The notes: a model not told the origin generated them from the sequence alone. 8,013 nucleotides of DNA from Chitinophagaceae bacterium (GCA_023251285.1 JAHEZB010000038.1:1-8013); one strand, 5' to 3'. Positions 1-6,961 are shown, numbered from the stretch's first letter. Numbers and translations: made by a program.

Positions 1-402
1 TGGTACTTGCTTTAGATCCTTAACATTTACTACAGCTACAGAACCAGTTATATCTTTTTTTACCTGTGAGGTATAACCGGTAACAACCACTTCATTTAAA
101 TTAGTGGCGGACGGAGAAAGAGAAACGTTGATATTATTCCGGTCAGAGATGCTCACATCCTGACTTTCATATCCTACATAACTCACGGTGAGGGTTTTTG
201 TATTCGCAGGAACATTGATACTAAATGTTCCGTTGCTACCAGTTGTTTCTCCTGTTTTTCGACCAACGACTACAACAGAAGCGCCCACTAAAGGTGCTCC
301 GTCCTTAGTGGTTACAGTTCCGGTAATAGTTCTTTGCTGCGCAAACGATTGCGTAAAACAGAAAAACAAAATAAGTGCGGAAAGCAGTAATTTTCTTTTC
401 AT
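1..402 (-). CDS. SusC/RagA-family TonB-dependent outer-membrane receptor, N-terminal part (gene runs off the left edge)
   Basis: This is the start of a SusC/RagA-type receptor, which imports glycans or other large nutrients across the outer membrane using TonB energy and normally works with a SusD-like lipoprotein. Reading leftward from the ATG at 402-400 gives 134 codons with no stop before the window edge. Residues 1-21 are a signal peptide (basic MKRK, hydrophobic core, then SFA before QQ). Residues about 25-96 match the carboxypeptidase-regulatory-like beta-sandwich typical of this family (ITGTV, GAPLVGASV, TVSYVGYESQ). The family hallmark NEVVVTGY is at 103-110, and the plug domain begins at about 115 (KKDITGSVAVV). 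No STN domain precedes the regulatory domain, so nothing points to direct anti-sigma signalling. Full-length members are about 1000 residues, so most of the gene and any susD partner lie outside. Family assignment is very secure; the substrate is unknown. Confidence 0.95.
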   Translation of the reverse strand, partial: MKRKLLLSALILFFCFTQSFAQQRTITGTVTTKDGAPLVGASVVVVGRKTGETTGSNGTFSINVPANTKTLTVSYVGYESQDVSISDRNNINVSLSPSATNLNEVVVTGYTSQVKKDITGSVAVVNVKDLKQVP

Positions 403-730
403 AATTAATTAAATAAAGGTGGAGGAGTTGTTTGATGCACAAATTACAAACTCAAAAAAGGTATTTTATCACAAAATTGTAATTTTTTTAACATAACATT
501 TGTTTAAAAACTTTAAGATAAAAAAGTACCATAGCTAACTTCTTGCTACATCGGTCTAATAACCAACCCTTTAACTGCCCGGTAATCCTTCTATTTTTTT
601 TAAAACATATGTCATTAAAATGTATCGCAAGGGGTCGCAGCTTTAGAAGGGCGACGATTAGCAGACGTTCTGACGCAAAGAGGAATTTTTGATTGTAAGA
701 AAATCGATTATTTGTCCGTTTGTTGCCTCA
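403..730. other. Intergenic region between the SusC-type gene and the lolE-like gene, with a GC-richer patch
   Basis: These 328 bases hold no gene I can support. The part next to the SusC start (403-535) is strongly AT-rich and presumably carries that gene's promoter, but I found no clean TTG...TAnnTTTG match. Bases 621-680 are noticeably richer in G and C than their surroundings. They contain two small inverted repeats: GTCGC (634-638) with GCGAC (651-655), and CAGA (662-665) with TCTG (669-672). On the minus strand the frame following the lolE stop stays open from 727 to 491, but it has no ATG near its beginning. No strong terminator hairpin with a T-tract follows lolE. Confidence 0.6.
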
Positions 731-1951
731 TCACGCCTTCAAGTTAAACATTTGCTGCGAGGCTTTTTTTGCAGGAAACCAGGAAGCAGCAAAAGCTATG
801 ATCATGGCAGTGAAAGCGACGAGAATGAAATCGGTAATGACCAATTTAACGGGGAAGTAATCTATTAAAAAAGAATTCCCAACCAGTTTAATCAAATGAA
901 ATTTGATTTGCAAAAAAGCAATGATAAGCGCTAAAATGATTCCGGTTGCTGCACCAACAACAGCCAGTAAAATTCCTTCACTTAAAAATATCTTTTGGAT
1001 TAATGATTTATCTGCGCCCATCGATTGCAACACACTGATGTCTTTTCTTTTTTCCAGCACCAGCATAGTTAAAGCACCTACCATATTGAACGCTGCAATA
1101 ATTAGTATTAAAGTAAGCACTGCAAAAATGAACCATTTTTCTAAACGCATCGAATTATACAAACTCGTATTCTGCTCATATTTTGTAAGTACTTTATATT
1201 TATCTCCTAAAAGATTCTGAAGTGTTTTTGTAAAATCTTTCGTTTTATCAGCATTCAATAATGAAATTTCAAGGGCACTGTATTCATCCGGCCCGTAATT
1301 CATTTGCTGCTTCATAAATGGCAGATTCGTCAGCACGTATTTATTATCAAAATCCTGCTGAATAGCAAAGCTGCCTGATGTAGTTGCATTTCCTTCACTA
1401 AGTGCAGAAAGGGGACTTGGATTATCAGAATCAGTTTTCTTCGGAAGAAAAACCGTCACCGGAAGAAGATTTCGGTCTGCCTGAATTCCAACGGCGTTTT
1501 CGATTCCGGCGCCCAAAACCAATTTTGGATTGTCGATCGTTCCAACATTAAAAACGCCGTGATACATTTTCTCCGGCACGCCCGAAACTTTGTAATAATT
1601 ACTGTCAACGCCTTTTAATAAAACCACAGTTTGCTGGTCGCCATTTTGCAATAAAGCCTTTTCTTCCACATCAAGAGAAGTCCCTTTGATTCCGGGAATT
1701 TTATGAATTTCGTTGAGTTGTGATTGAGTAAGCGTGAAAGTCTTCCCTTTATCAGGAACCACTTTTACATCTGAATAAAAATTGGAATAAAGCGATTTTA
1801 CCAAATCTTCAAAGCCATTGAAAACGCTTAAAACCAACACCTGGCATAAAGTAGAAAAAGCAATCACGCCGGCCGTTACCCACGAAATAATATTGATCGC
1901 ATTCGTGCTTTTTTTTGCTTTAAAATATCTCCAGGCAAATTTGAGGTACAA
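731..1951 (-). CDS. LolE/LolC-like FtsX-family ABC transporter permease
   Basis: A 406-residue integral membrane protein of the LolC/LolE (MacB-FtsX) permease family. Relatives extract lipoproteins from the inner membrane together with a separate ATPase (LolD), which is not encoded here. The topology is typical: a short cytoplasmic start (FAWRYFKAKKSTNAINIISW), TM1 at about 22-45, a large periplasmic domain (about 46-270), then the FtsX core with TM2 (about 273-298), TM3 (about 322-348) and TM4 (about 369-392). The conserved cytoplasmic loop EKRKDISVLQSMGA follows TM2, and the C-terminus FNLKA is characteristic. The start is a TTG at 1951-1949: an in-frame TAA lies 15-18 codon-bases upstream and no ATG intervenes, while the protein begins exactly where relatives do. 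It follows rbfA by 31 bases on the same strand, a pairing common in Bacteroidota, so co-transcription is likely. Two TGA codons in a row (733-731, 730-728) end it. The lipoprotein role is inferred from the family. Confidence 0.9.
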   Translation of the reverse strand: MYLKFAWRYFKAKKSTNAINIISWVTAGVIAFSTLCQVLVLSVFNGFEDLVKSLYSNFYSDVKVVPDKGKTFTLTQSQLNEIHKIPGIKGTSLDVEEKALLQNGDQQTVVLLKGVDSNYYKVSGVPEKMYHGVFNVGTIDNPKLVLGAGIENAVGIQADRNLLPVTVFLPKKTDSDNPSPLSALSEGNATTSGSFAIQQDFDNKYVLTNLPFMKQQMNYGPDEYSALEISLLNADKTKDFTKTLQNLLGDKYKVLTKYEQNTSLYNSMRLEKWFIFAVLTLILIIAAFNMVGALTMLVLEKRKDISVLQSMGADKSLIQKIFLSEGILLAVVGAATGIILALIIAFLQIKFHLIKLVGNSFLIDYFPVKLVITDFILVAFTAMIIAFAASWFPAKKASQQMFNLKA

Positions 1952-1982
1952 GGAAAAATTATTGAATTATAGAATTATTAAA

Positions 1983-2378
1983 TTATCGGGCCGATTCCTC
2001 TTCATCACCTTTTTCGAATGGTTTTGGTTCTTTCTTTATGTCATCCAGCAATTTTTCTATTTTGAAAACATAATCCAATGTATCGTCCAGGTAAAAAGTA
2101 AGTTGCGGAATGCTGCGCAACTGGTGTCGCATTCTTTTTCCCAACTCGCCGCGTATTTCACCGCTCCGTTCTTTAAATTTTTCCAAAGCCACCTCCGGAT
2201 CTTTTACCTGGAAAAAACTCAAATAAATTCTTGCTTCATAAAGATCGGGAGTAATTTTTACTGATGAAATAGAGATCATTCCGCCTTCCATCATGTTCAA
2301 TCCCATCTTCAAAAAAATCTCATTCAGTTCTTTCGAAATTTCCGCTGCTACCTGTTTTTGTCTTTTACCTTCTGTCAT
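1983..2378 (-). CDS. rbfA: Ribosome-binding factor A
   Basis: RbfA binds the immature 30S subunit near the 5' end of 16S rRNA, assists late processing and is needed for cold growth. The 131-residue product is of normal length for the family. It has the expected KH-like fold pattern: basic N-terminal helix (GKRQKQVAAEISKELNEIF), strand ISISSVKITPDLYEARIYLSF, helix with the GEIRGELGKRMRHQLRSIPQLTFYLDD motif (about 73-98), and a final helix ending in a charged tail rich in E and K. The ATG at 2378-2376 fits the family N-terminus. It is the first gene of a leftward pair with the lolE-like permease 31 bases downstream, and is divergent from the ABC exporter. A promoter-like site and a hairpin lie just upstream. 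Identification is secure. Confidence 0.95.
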   Translation of the reverse strand: MTEGKRQKQVAAEISKELNEIFLKMGLNMMEGGMISISSVKITPDLYEARIYLSFFQVKDPEVALEKFKERSGEIRGELGKRMRHQLRSIPQLTFYLDDTLDYVFKIEKLLDDIKKEPKPFEKGDEEESAR

Positions 2379-2392
2379 CTTATATAATTATG

Positions 2393-2410
2393 TCCCGATA
2401 ACCTTCGGGA
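2393..2410. repeat. Short inverted repeat (hairpin) in the rbfA leader region
   Basis: TCCCGA (2393-2398) and TCGGGA (2405-2410) form a perfect 6-bp stem around the loop TAACCT, and a G-T pair could extend it by one. It lies 15 bases upstream of the rbfA ATG and immediately downstream of the promoter-like site, so it would sit at or close to the 5' end of the rbfA message. It has no T-tract on either strand, so it does not look like a complete intrinsic terminator. Similar CCCGA/TCGGG palindromes recur in intergenic regions of some Bacteroidota genomes, as far as I recall, so it may be a dispersed element. Confidence 0.55.
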
Positions 2411-2413
2411 TTG

Positions 2414-2442
2414 TAAATTTAGTTACTTTGCCGCTATTTCAA
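2414..2442 (-). promoter_or_regulatory. Possible Bacteroidota-type promoter for rbfA-lolE
   Basis: On the minus strand, TTG (2442-2440) is followed after 18 bases by TAAATTTA (2421-2414). This matches the Bacteroidota -33/-7 pattern TTG-N17-23-TAnnTTTG with one mismatch in the last base. Transcription would start around 2405-2410, at the hairpin, some 30 bases before the rbfA ATG. The match is short and AT-rich, so it could be chance. Confidence 0.3.
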
Positions 2443-2467
2443 GTTATTAAGCATTTCAATTGTTTTA

Positions 2468-4294
2468 ATGAAGAGTTTACGGACCATTTTCAGATACGTG
2501 CGCAAGTACCCGAAATTAATCTTTACTTATTTCGGTTTTAATATTCTTTCCAACCTGTTTTCAGTTATTTCCCTGGGACTTTTAAGTCCTTTTTTATTGC
2601 TTATTTTTAAAAAACAAAATGTACTGAGCAATGTTTCTCAAAACAGCAGTTTTTTAACAAGAATCAATCCAGTCAACCAGTTTAAAGAATGGATTGGCAC
2701 TGTAGTTCAGCAACCTCATGGCGATGTGAAAGCATTGGGCGTTATCTGCATTTTGATCCTGACGTTTATTATTTTAAAAAACATTTTTTTATATCTGTCA
2801 ATTTATATTCTCACTCCCATCCGTAATCATATTGTAAATGATATGCGGACAAGCATGTTTAAAAAAATATTGGAATTGCCTATTGGTTATTTTAACGATC
2901 AGAAAAAAGGCGACATCATGAGTCGTCTTACCAATGATTTAAGTGACGTAGAAACTTCATCGGTAAATTTATTGGAATCACTTTTCAGAGAGCCGGTCAC
3001 CATTCTCATCTTCCTGTGTTATATGATTGTATTGAGCCCACAGCTCACGTTATTTTTGATGTTATTATTGCCAATCGCAGGATTTATTATCGGACGCATC
3101 GGGCGTTCTTTAAAAAAACAAAGCACGATGCTGCAGGAAAAGCTCGCTGCTATTCTTTCCACAATTGAAGAAACACTGAGTGGAATCCGCGTCATCAAAG
3201 CATTTAACGCAGAACAAAAACAGTTCAACAAATTTACAGTTGAAAACAACGAATTGCTTCGTATAAAAAATAAAGCCATCAGAAAAAGAGATTCTGCTTC
3301 GCCGGTTAGTGAAGTTTTAGGAGTTACGGCTATCGTTTGTGTTTTGTGGTATGGCGGACGTTTGGTTTTGAATAAAACCTTTCTTGATCCCGGCGACTTT
3401 TTTACTTATATTTTAATTTTTTCCCAAATTATTCAGCCATTAAAAAATCTTTCTTCTGCTTCATACAATATCCGCAAAGGCGCGGCCAGCGTTGAACGTA
3501 TCGAACACCTGATTAATGAAGATGTAGTGATAAAAGAAATTGCTAATCCAATAATCCTGGACTCTTTTAAAGATTGTATTGAATTTAAAAATGTTTCATT
3601 TTCCTACCAGGATAAAATAATTCTGGATGATATCAATTTAAAAATTGAAAAAGGAAAAACCGTTGCGCTCGTTGGTTCTTCCGGCGCGGGCAAAAGTACG
3701 CTTGTTGATCTGGTTCCGCGTTTTCACGATACAGTAAAAGGTGAATTGCTGATAGACGGAATCAACATCAAAAATTATTCTTTGCATTCGCTGCGCAACC
3801 AAATGGGCATTGTAACGCAGGAACCGATTTTATTTAATGACACCATTGCCAATAATATTTCTCTTGGAATGCAACATGCGGCAAAAGAAAAAATAATCAC
3901 AGCAGCAAAAATTGCCAATGCAAACCAGTTTATTTTGCAAAAAGAAAATGGATACAATACTACAATCGGCGAACGTGGAAATAAACTGAGCGGCGGCGAA
4001 AAACAACGCGTTACCATTGCCAGAGCCGTTTTAAAAAACCCGCCGATTTTAATTCTGGATGAAGCGACTTCCTCACTGGACACAGAAAGTGAAAAACTGG
4101 TTCAGGATGCCATTAATAATTTAATGAACAACCGCACCAGTATTGTAATTGCGCACCGGTTAAGCACGATTCGTCACGCAGATGAAATTATTGTTTTGCA
4201 AAAGGGAAAAATCGTAGAACGCGGCACCCACATGACTTTGATGGCGCTCGATGGATTTTACAGGAGGCTGGTCACCATGCAGGAAGTGAAGTAA
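2468..4294 (+). CDS. MsbA-like ABC exporter half-transporter (fused permease and ATPase)
   Basis: A complete 608-residue type IV (MsbA/BmrA-like) exporter that would act as a homodimer in the inner membrane, moving lipids, lipid A-like molecules or hydrophobic compounds outward. The N-terminal half carries about six membrane segments: about 17-41, 93-118, a pair at 165-205, then about 277-297 and 312-330. The coupling-helix region includes IGYFNDQKKGDIMSRLTNDL. The ATPase half has an intact set of motifs: Walker A GSSGAGKST (403-411, K409), Q-loop Q451, signature LSGGE (507-511), Walker B ILILDE with D531 and catalytic E532, D-loop SSLD, and H-loop H563. All catalytic residues are present, so it should be active. 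It is divergent from rbfA (89 bases between starts) and its 3' end is 34 bases from the convergent HD gene, so it appears monocistronic. The substrate cannot be told from the sequence; msbA is plausible but not proven. Confidence 0.93.
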   Translation: MKSLRTIFRYVRKYPKLIFTYFGFNILSNLFSVISLGLLSPFLLLIFKKQNVLSNVSQNSSFLTRINPVNQFKEWIGTVVQQPHGDVKALGVICILILTFIILKNIFLYLSIYILTPIRNHIVNDMRTSMFKKILELPIGYFNDQKKGDIMSRLTNDLSDVETSSVNLLESLFREPVTILIFLCYMIVLSPQLTLFLMLLLPIAGFIIGRIGRSLKKQSTMLQEKLAAILSTIEETLSGIRVIKAFNAEQKQFNKFTVENNELLRIKNKAIRKRDSASPVSEVLGVTAIVCVLWYGGRLVLNKTFLDPGDFFTYILIFSQIIQPLKNLSSASYNIRKGAASVERIEHLINEDVVIKEIANPIILDSFKDCIEFKNVSFSYQDKIILDDINLKIEKGKTVALVGSSGAGKSTLVDLVPRFHDTVKGELLIDGINIKNYSLHSLRNQMGIVTQEPILFNDTIANNISLGMQHAAKEKIITAAKIANANQFILQKENGYNTTIGERGNKLSGGEKQRVTIARAVLKNPPILILDEATSSLDTESEKLVQDAINNLMNNRTSIVIAHRLSTIRHADEIIVLQKGKIVERGTHMTLMALDGFYRRLVTMQEVK

Positions 4295-4328
4295 GAATTC
4301 TTTCAACAAACAAAGAAATAAATGGATT

Positions 4329-4931
4329 TTATAATTTCGCCTCTTTCTGATGCTCAATAATGAATTGAACAACTTCATCTAATGGAATTCCTGCCCGATT
4401 ACACGCATCCTGAATTTCTTCGCGGGAAACATTGGCTGCAAAATATTTTTCTTTCAGCCTTTTCTTTACGCCCTTCAGTTCCATTCCTTCATATCCTGTA
4501 GGACGCATTAGCGAATAGGCATGAATTAAGCCGGATAATTCATCAAAAGCATAAAGCATTTTATCCATTTTTGTTTCAGGCTCCACTCCAAAATGATTTG
4601 GTCCGTGAGAAGCAATCGCACGAATAATTTCCGGATCCACATTTCTGGATTCCAGTTCTTCAATGATCTTTTTGCAATGCAATTCCGGCCACTGATCCCA
4701 ATCAGCATCGTGGAGCAAACCCGCCATTTCCCATCGCCACTGATCTTCTTCATTCAGTTGTTCTTTTTCTGCCGCCCAGCTTTTCATCAGGTGCGCCACC
4801 TGCTTCATGTGCAGCTTTAATTTGTCGTTTTTAACCCAGTCGTTTAATAATTGTTTTGCTTCTTCTTTTGAAAGAACGTTTCCTCTATTGGCTTTGTCTC
4901 CGAAGCTATTTCTATTTAATAATAAGCTCAT
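4329..4931 (-). CDS. HD-domain metal-dependent phosphohydrolase family protein
   Basis: A 200-residue soluble protein with a complete HD-domain metal site: H41 (in KLHMKQVAHLM), the H74-D75 pair (GLLHDADWDQW), H109 (AIASHGPNHFG) and D130 (YAFDELSGLIHAYS). It resembles the small stand-alone predicted HD hydrolases (HDIG-like group) found across bacteria, whose substrates are mostly unknown. The C-terminal part (LKGVKKRLKEKYFAANVSREEIQDACNRAGIPLDEVV) is typical of that group. Residues 1-19 (MSLLLNRNSFGDKANRGNV) extend beyond where most such proteins begin, but the ATG at 4931-4929 is the only ATG before H41, so I keep it. It converges on the ABC exporter and diverges from the WalJ-like gene, with 99 bases between their starts. 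The specific reaction is unknown. Confidence 0.88.
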   Translation of the reverse strand: MSLLLNRNSFGDKANRGNVLSKEEAKQLLNDWVKNDKLKLHMKQVAHLMKSWAAEKEQLNEEDQWRWEMAGLLHDADWDQWPELHCKKIIEELESRNVDPEIIRAIASHGPNHFGVEPETKMDKMLYAFDELSGLIHAYSLMRPTGYEGMELKGVKKRLKEKYFAANVSREEIQDACNRAGIPLDEVVQFIIEHQKEAKL

Positions 4932-5030
4932 GTGTTCGTTTTATTAAAATGATAAATGTATTCAAAAAAAATTTGCAGTAAACAAAGAAATTTCGTCTTT
5001 TTCAATTTCAAAATTCTTTCCTTTGCTGCA

Positions 5031-5873
5031 ATGTCTTTATTCATTACTTCTTTAAACTCCGGTAGCAATGGAAATTGTTATTATATAGGAAACGATACTG
5101 AAGCGGTATTGATCGATGCAGGCATTTCGTGCAGGGAAATTGAAAAAAGAATGAAGCGGCTTGGATTATTGATTGAAAAAGTAAAAGCGGTTTTTGTTTC
5201 TCATGAGCATTCTGATCATATAAAAGGACTGCCGGTATTGGTAAAAAAATATCAATTACCAGTTTATATTACGCCTCTCACCATGCGCCGCGGCGGATTA
5301 AACTTTGAAGAAAATTTATTCAATAACTTCATTGCGCATCAATCTGTTTTCATCGGAAAATTAGCCATTACCCCTTTTCCCAAGTTTCATGACGCCTGCG
5401 ATCCTTATAGCTTTGTCATTTCTTATAATAATATTTGCGTGGGCGTTTTTACAGATATTGGTGTTCCGTGCAATGAATTAAAAAACTATTTCAAACAATG
5501 CCACGCAGCTTTCCTGGAAGCCAATTATGATGAAGATATGCTGGACAAAGGAAGTTATCCCATTCATCTGAAAAAAAGAATTCGTGGCGGTTTAGGCCAT
5601 TTAAGCAATAACCAGGCACTCCAGGTTTTTCTTGAACACCGGCCGCATTTTATGAGCCATTTATTATTATCGCATCTTTCAAAAAATAATAATTCTCCTC
5701 AGCTGGTCGAGGAGTTATTCAAAGCTCATGCTCAAAATGTAACGGTAATTGTCGCATCCCGTTACCAGGAAACAGAAGTGTTTCATATTTGCCGGGATGA
5801 AACGGCAGGAGAAATTCCGGTTTTTAATCGGCGCACAAAACCAGCTTTGCAACTTTCTTTATCCTTTGCGTAA
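5031..5873 (+). CDS. YycJ/WalJ-like metallo-beta-lactamase-fold hydrolase (putative exonuclease)
   Basis: A 280-residue metallo-beta-lactamase-fold protein. It carries the zinc motif HEHSDH at 58-63, preceded by the metal-site aspartate region VLIDAG (26-31), then H120 (FPKFHDACDP), D142 in FTDIG, and the YycJ-type tail motifs LEANYD, YPIHLKKRIRGGLGHLSNNQA and LLSHLSKNNN. YycJ/WalJ members are dsDNA exonucleases linked to mismatch repair or to coordination of cell division and wall synthesis in Firmicutes; a nuclease role here is inferred from the family. I chose the ATG at 5031 because the protein then opens with MSLFITSLNSGSNGNCYYIG, the family N-terminus. An in-frame ATG at 4956 would add 25 residues that look like translated intergenic DNA. 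It diverges from the HD gene and is followed after 48 bases by the acidic small protein gene. Confidence 0.92.
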   Translation: MSLFITSLNSGSNGNCYYIGNDTEAVLIDAGISCREIEKRMKRLGLLIEKVKAVFVSHEHSDHIKGLPVLVKKYQLPVYITPLTMRRGGLNFEENLFNNFIAHQSVFIGKLAITPFPKFHDACDPYSFVISYNNICVGVFTDIGVPCNELKNYFKQCHAAFLEANYDEDMLDKGSYPIHLKKRIRGGLGHLSNNQALQVFLEHRPHFMSHLLLSHLSKNNNSPQLVEELFKAHAQNVTVIVASRYQETEVFHICRDETAGEIPVFNRRTKPALQLSLSFA

Positions 5874-5896
5874 AACAAAGGCTGGCACAATATTTA

Positions 5897-5916
5897 ATAG
5901 TTAATTTAAAAACTAT
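5897..5916. repeat. Short dyad just upstream of the acidic small protein gene
   Basis: ATAGTT (5897-5902) and AACTAT (5911-5916) form a perfect 6-bp inverted repeat around the 8-base spacer AATTTAAA. Its right arm ends 5 bases before the ATG at 5922. It could be an operator half-site pair or an mRNA hairpin over the ribosome landing site, but in DNA this AT-rich such a dyad can arise by chance. Confidence 0.3.
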
Positions 5917-5921
5917 AAAAT

Positions 5922-6110
5922 ATGTTGCCTGACACAAATTTTCCTGAAAACAGTAAAGACCCGAAAAAAAATCCTGACGACGAACGCGAACACACAGAAG
6001 AAGCGTTTGAACAGGCAGAAGAAGATATGGAGCGTGACCCCGATTTGCAACCGGATGAAGATGAAGATTTAGACGAAGGGGAACTTGCCCGAAAAGAAGG
6101 ACATCCTTAA
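5922..6110 (+). CDS. Very acidic small hypothetical protein (62 aa)
   Basis: I do not recognise a named family. The product has 25 acidic residues (11 D, 14 E) against 7 K/R, giving a net charge near -18. It has no cysteine, no membrane segment and no signal peptide, and its proline-rich opening (LPDTNFPENSKDPKKNPDD) and C-terminal run PDEDEDLDEGEL suggest it is mostly disordered. The stretch about 21-37 could form a charged helix. Codon use looks protein-like rather than random, the ATG follows an A-rich leader as in neighbouring genes, and it ends with TAA at 6108-6110. It sits 48 bases after the WalJ-like gene on the same strand and 83 bases before the DUF1275 gene, so it could be read through from upstream. 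I believe it is a real gene, but a function cannot be assigned. Confidence 0.72.
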   Translation: MLPDTNFPENSKDPKKNPDDEREHTEEAFEQAEEDMERDPDLQPDEDEDLDEGELARKEGHP

Positions 6111-6193
6111 CAGTTTTTAATAAAAGCAGTTTTTTTGTTACCGGGTATCTTCATTTTCTCAAAAGAATTTAAAACGACAGGCGGATATGATGT

Positions 6194-6961
6194 ATGAAAA
6201 GCAGGACTCATTACACTTCCTCAGTTTGGTTTGACATTATGCTGATATTGCTTGCCAGCGTTGCCGGAAGCGTTGATGTAATGAGTTATTACCGGCTGGA
6301 TCACGTGTTCACCGCCAACATGACGGGAAATACCATCCTGCTGGGTCTTGCTATCGGGCAGGGGAAAGTTGCCTCATCCTTACATTCACTGGCTGCATTA
6401 GCCGGTTTTTTTACCGGTGCGGTTGCAGGTGCTTTAATTGTTGAAAACAAAAAAAAAGGATGGTCTTACTATATCACTTTAAGCGTCGGCATCGAATGTT
6501 TTATTATTTTCATTTTGGCTCTTATCTGGTTTGAGTCAGGCGCCACGATGCGAAATCCGATACTTTATATTTCTATCTTATTATCTGCTATCGCCATGGG
6601 GATACAAAGTGCTACGATCAGGCACTTGAACATTCCGGGAGTTGTTACTACCTTCATCACCGGAACCATCACCAGTATTGGAATGAGTGCAGTAAGCGGT
6701 TTGCGAAGCGGATTTAAGAAAAAAGTAAAAGACGGGTTGCCCCAGCTGCCTGTAACCAAAAATTTAGAACAACGCATCGAATTACAGGTGATGGTCTTCT
6801 CTGCTTATGGATTAACAGCGGTTCTTACAGGATGGATAGAATATCATGGTGCTACACTTTTACCCGTTTTACCTTTGGTACTCATTTTATTTGTACTTGT
6901 CATCTGCGTTGTGCAGCCACAGAATGCACATTTCGATGCCGGTCAAAACCATCAGCAGTAA
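6194..6961 (+). CDS. DUF1275 / YoaK-family membrane protein
   Basis: A 255-residue integral membrane protein of the DUF1275 (YoaK) family, which is widespread in bacteria and has no established biochemical role; transport has been suggested. Hallmarks are present in order: GSVDVMSYYRLDHVFTANMT (25-44) running into GNTILLGLAIG, then AMGIQSATIRHLNIPGVVTT (about 133-152) running into FITGTITS. There are about six to seven hydrophobic segments (roughly 14-33, 41-56, 65-85, 92-113, 122-141, 151-166, 201-215, 222-241). A more hydrophilic loop at about 168-195 (SGFKKKVKDGLPQLPVTKNL) lies inside the protein. The ATG at 6194 gives the usual N-terminus; two ATGs just upstream (6187, 6190) are in another frame that stops after about 15 codons. 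It stands apart from its neighbours and is followed by a long gene-free stretch. Confidence 0.92.
   Translation: MKSRTHYTSSVWFDIMLILLASVAGSVDVMSYYRLDHVFTANMTGNTILLGLAIGQGKVASSLHSLAALAGFFTGAVAGALIVENKKKGWSYYITLSVGIECFIIFILALIWFESGATMRNPILYISILLSAIAMGIQSATIRHLNIPGVVTTFITGTITSIGMSAVSGLRSGFKKKVKDGLPQLPVTKNLEQRIELQVMVFSAYGLTAVLTGWIEYHGATLLPVLPLVLILFVLVICVVQPQNAHFDAGQNHQQ

Noticed and set aside
609..692. 27-residue arginine-rich open frame in the intergenic region left of lolE
   Set aside because: Too short, no similarity I recognise, and its composition follows from the GC-richer patch. It is kept only as part of the finding on that patch.
1818..2264. 148-codon plus-strand frame overlapping the lolE-like gene and rbfA
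   Set aside because: It lies antisense across two well-supported genes with clear family motifs, and its phenylalanine-rich translation is typical of an antisense shadow.
2423..2430. TTACTTTG as a -7 element for the ABC exporter gene
   Set aside because: It has one mismatch to TAnnTTTG, and no TTG sits 17-23 bases upstream; the nearest TTG (2411-2413) is only 9 bases away.
4593..4820. 75-codon plus-strand frame inside the HD-domain gene
   Set aside because: It is antisense to a protein with a complete set of HD motifs and has no independent motif or leader.
5874..5921. Possible terminator after the WalJ-like gene
   Set aside because: The only dyad (5897-5916) is 6 bp and made of A-T pairs except one G-C pair in the stem, and it is not followed by a T-tract.
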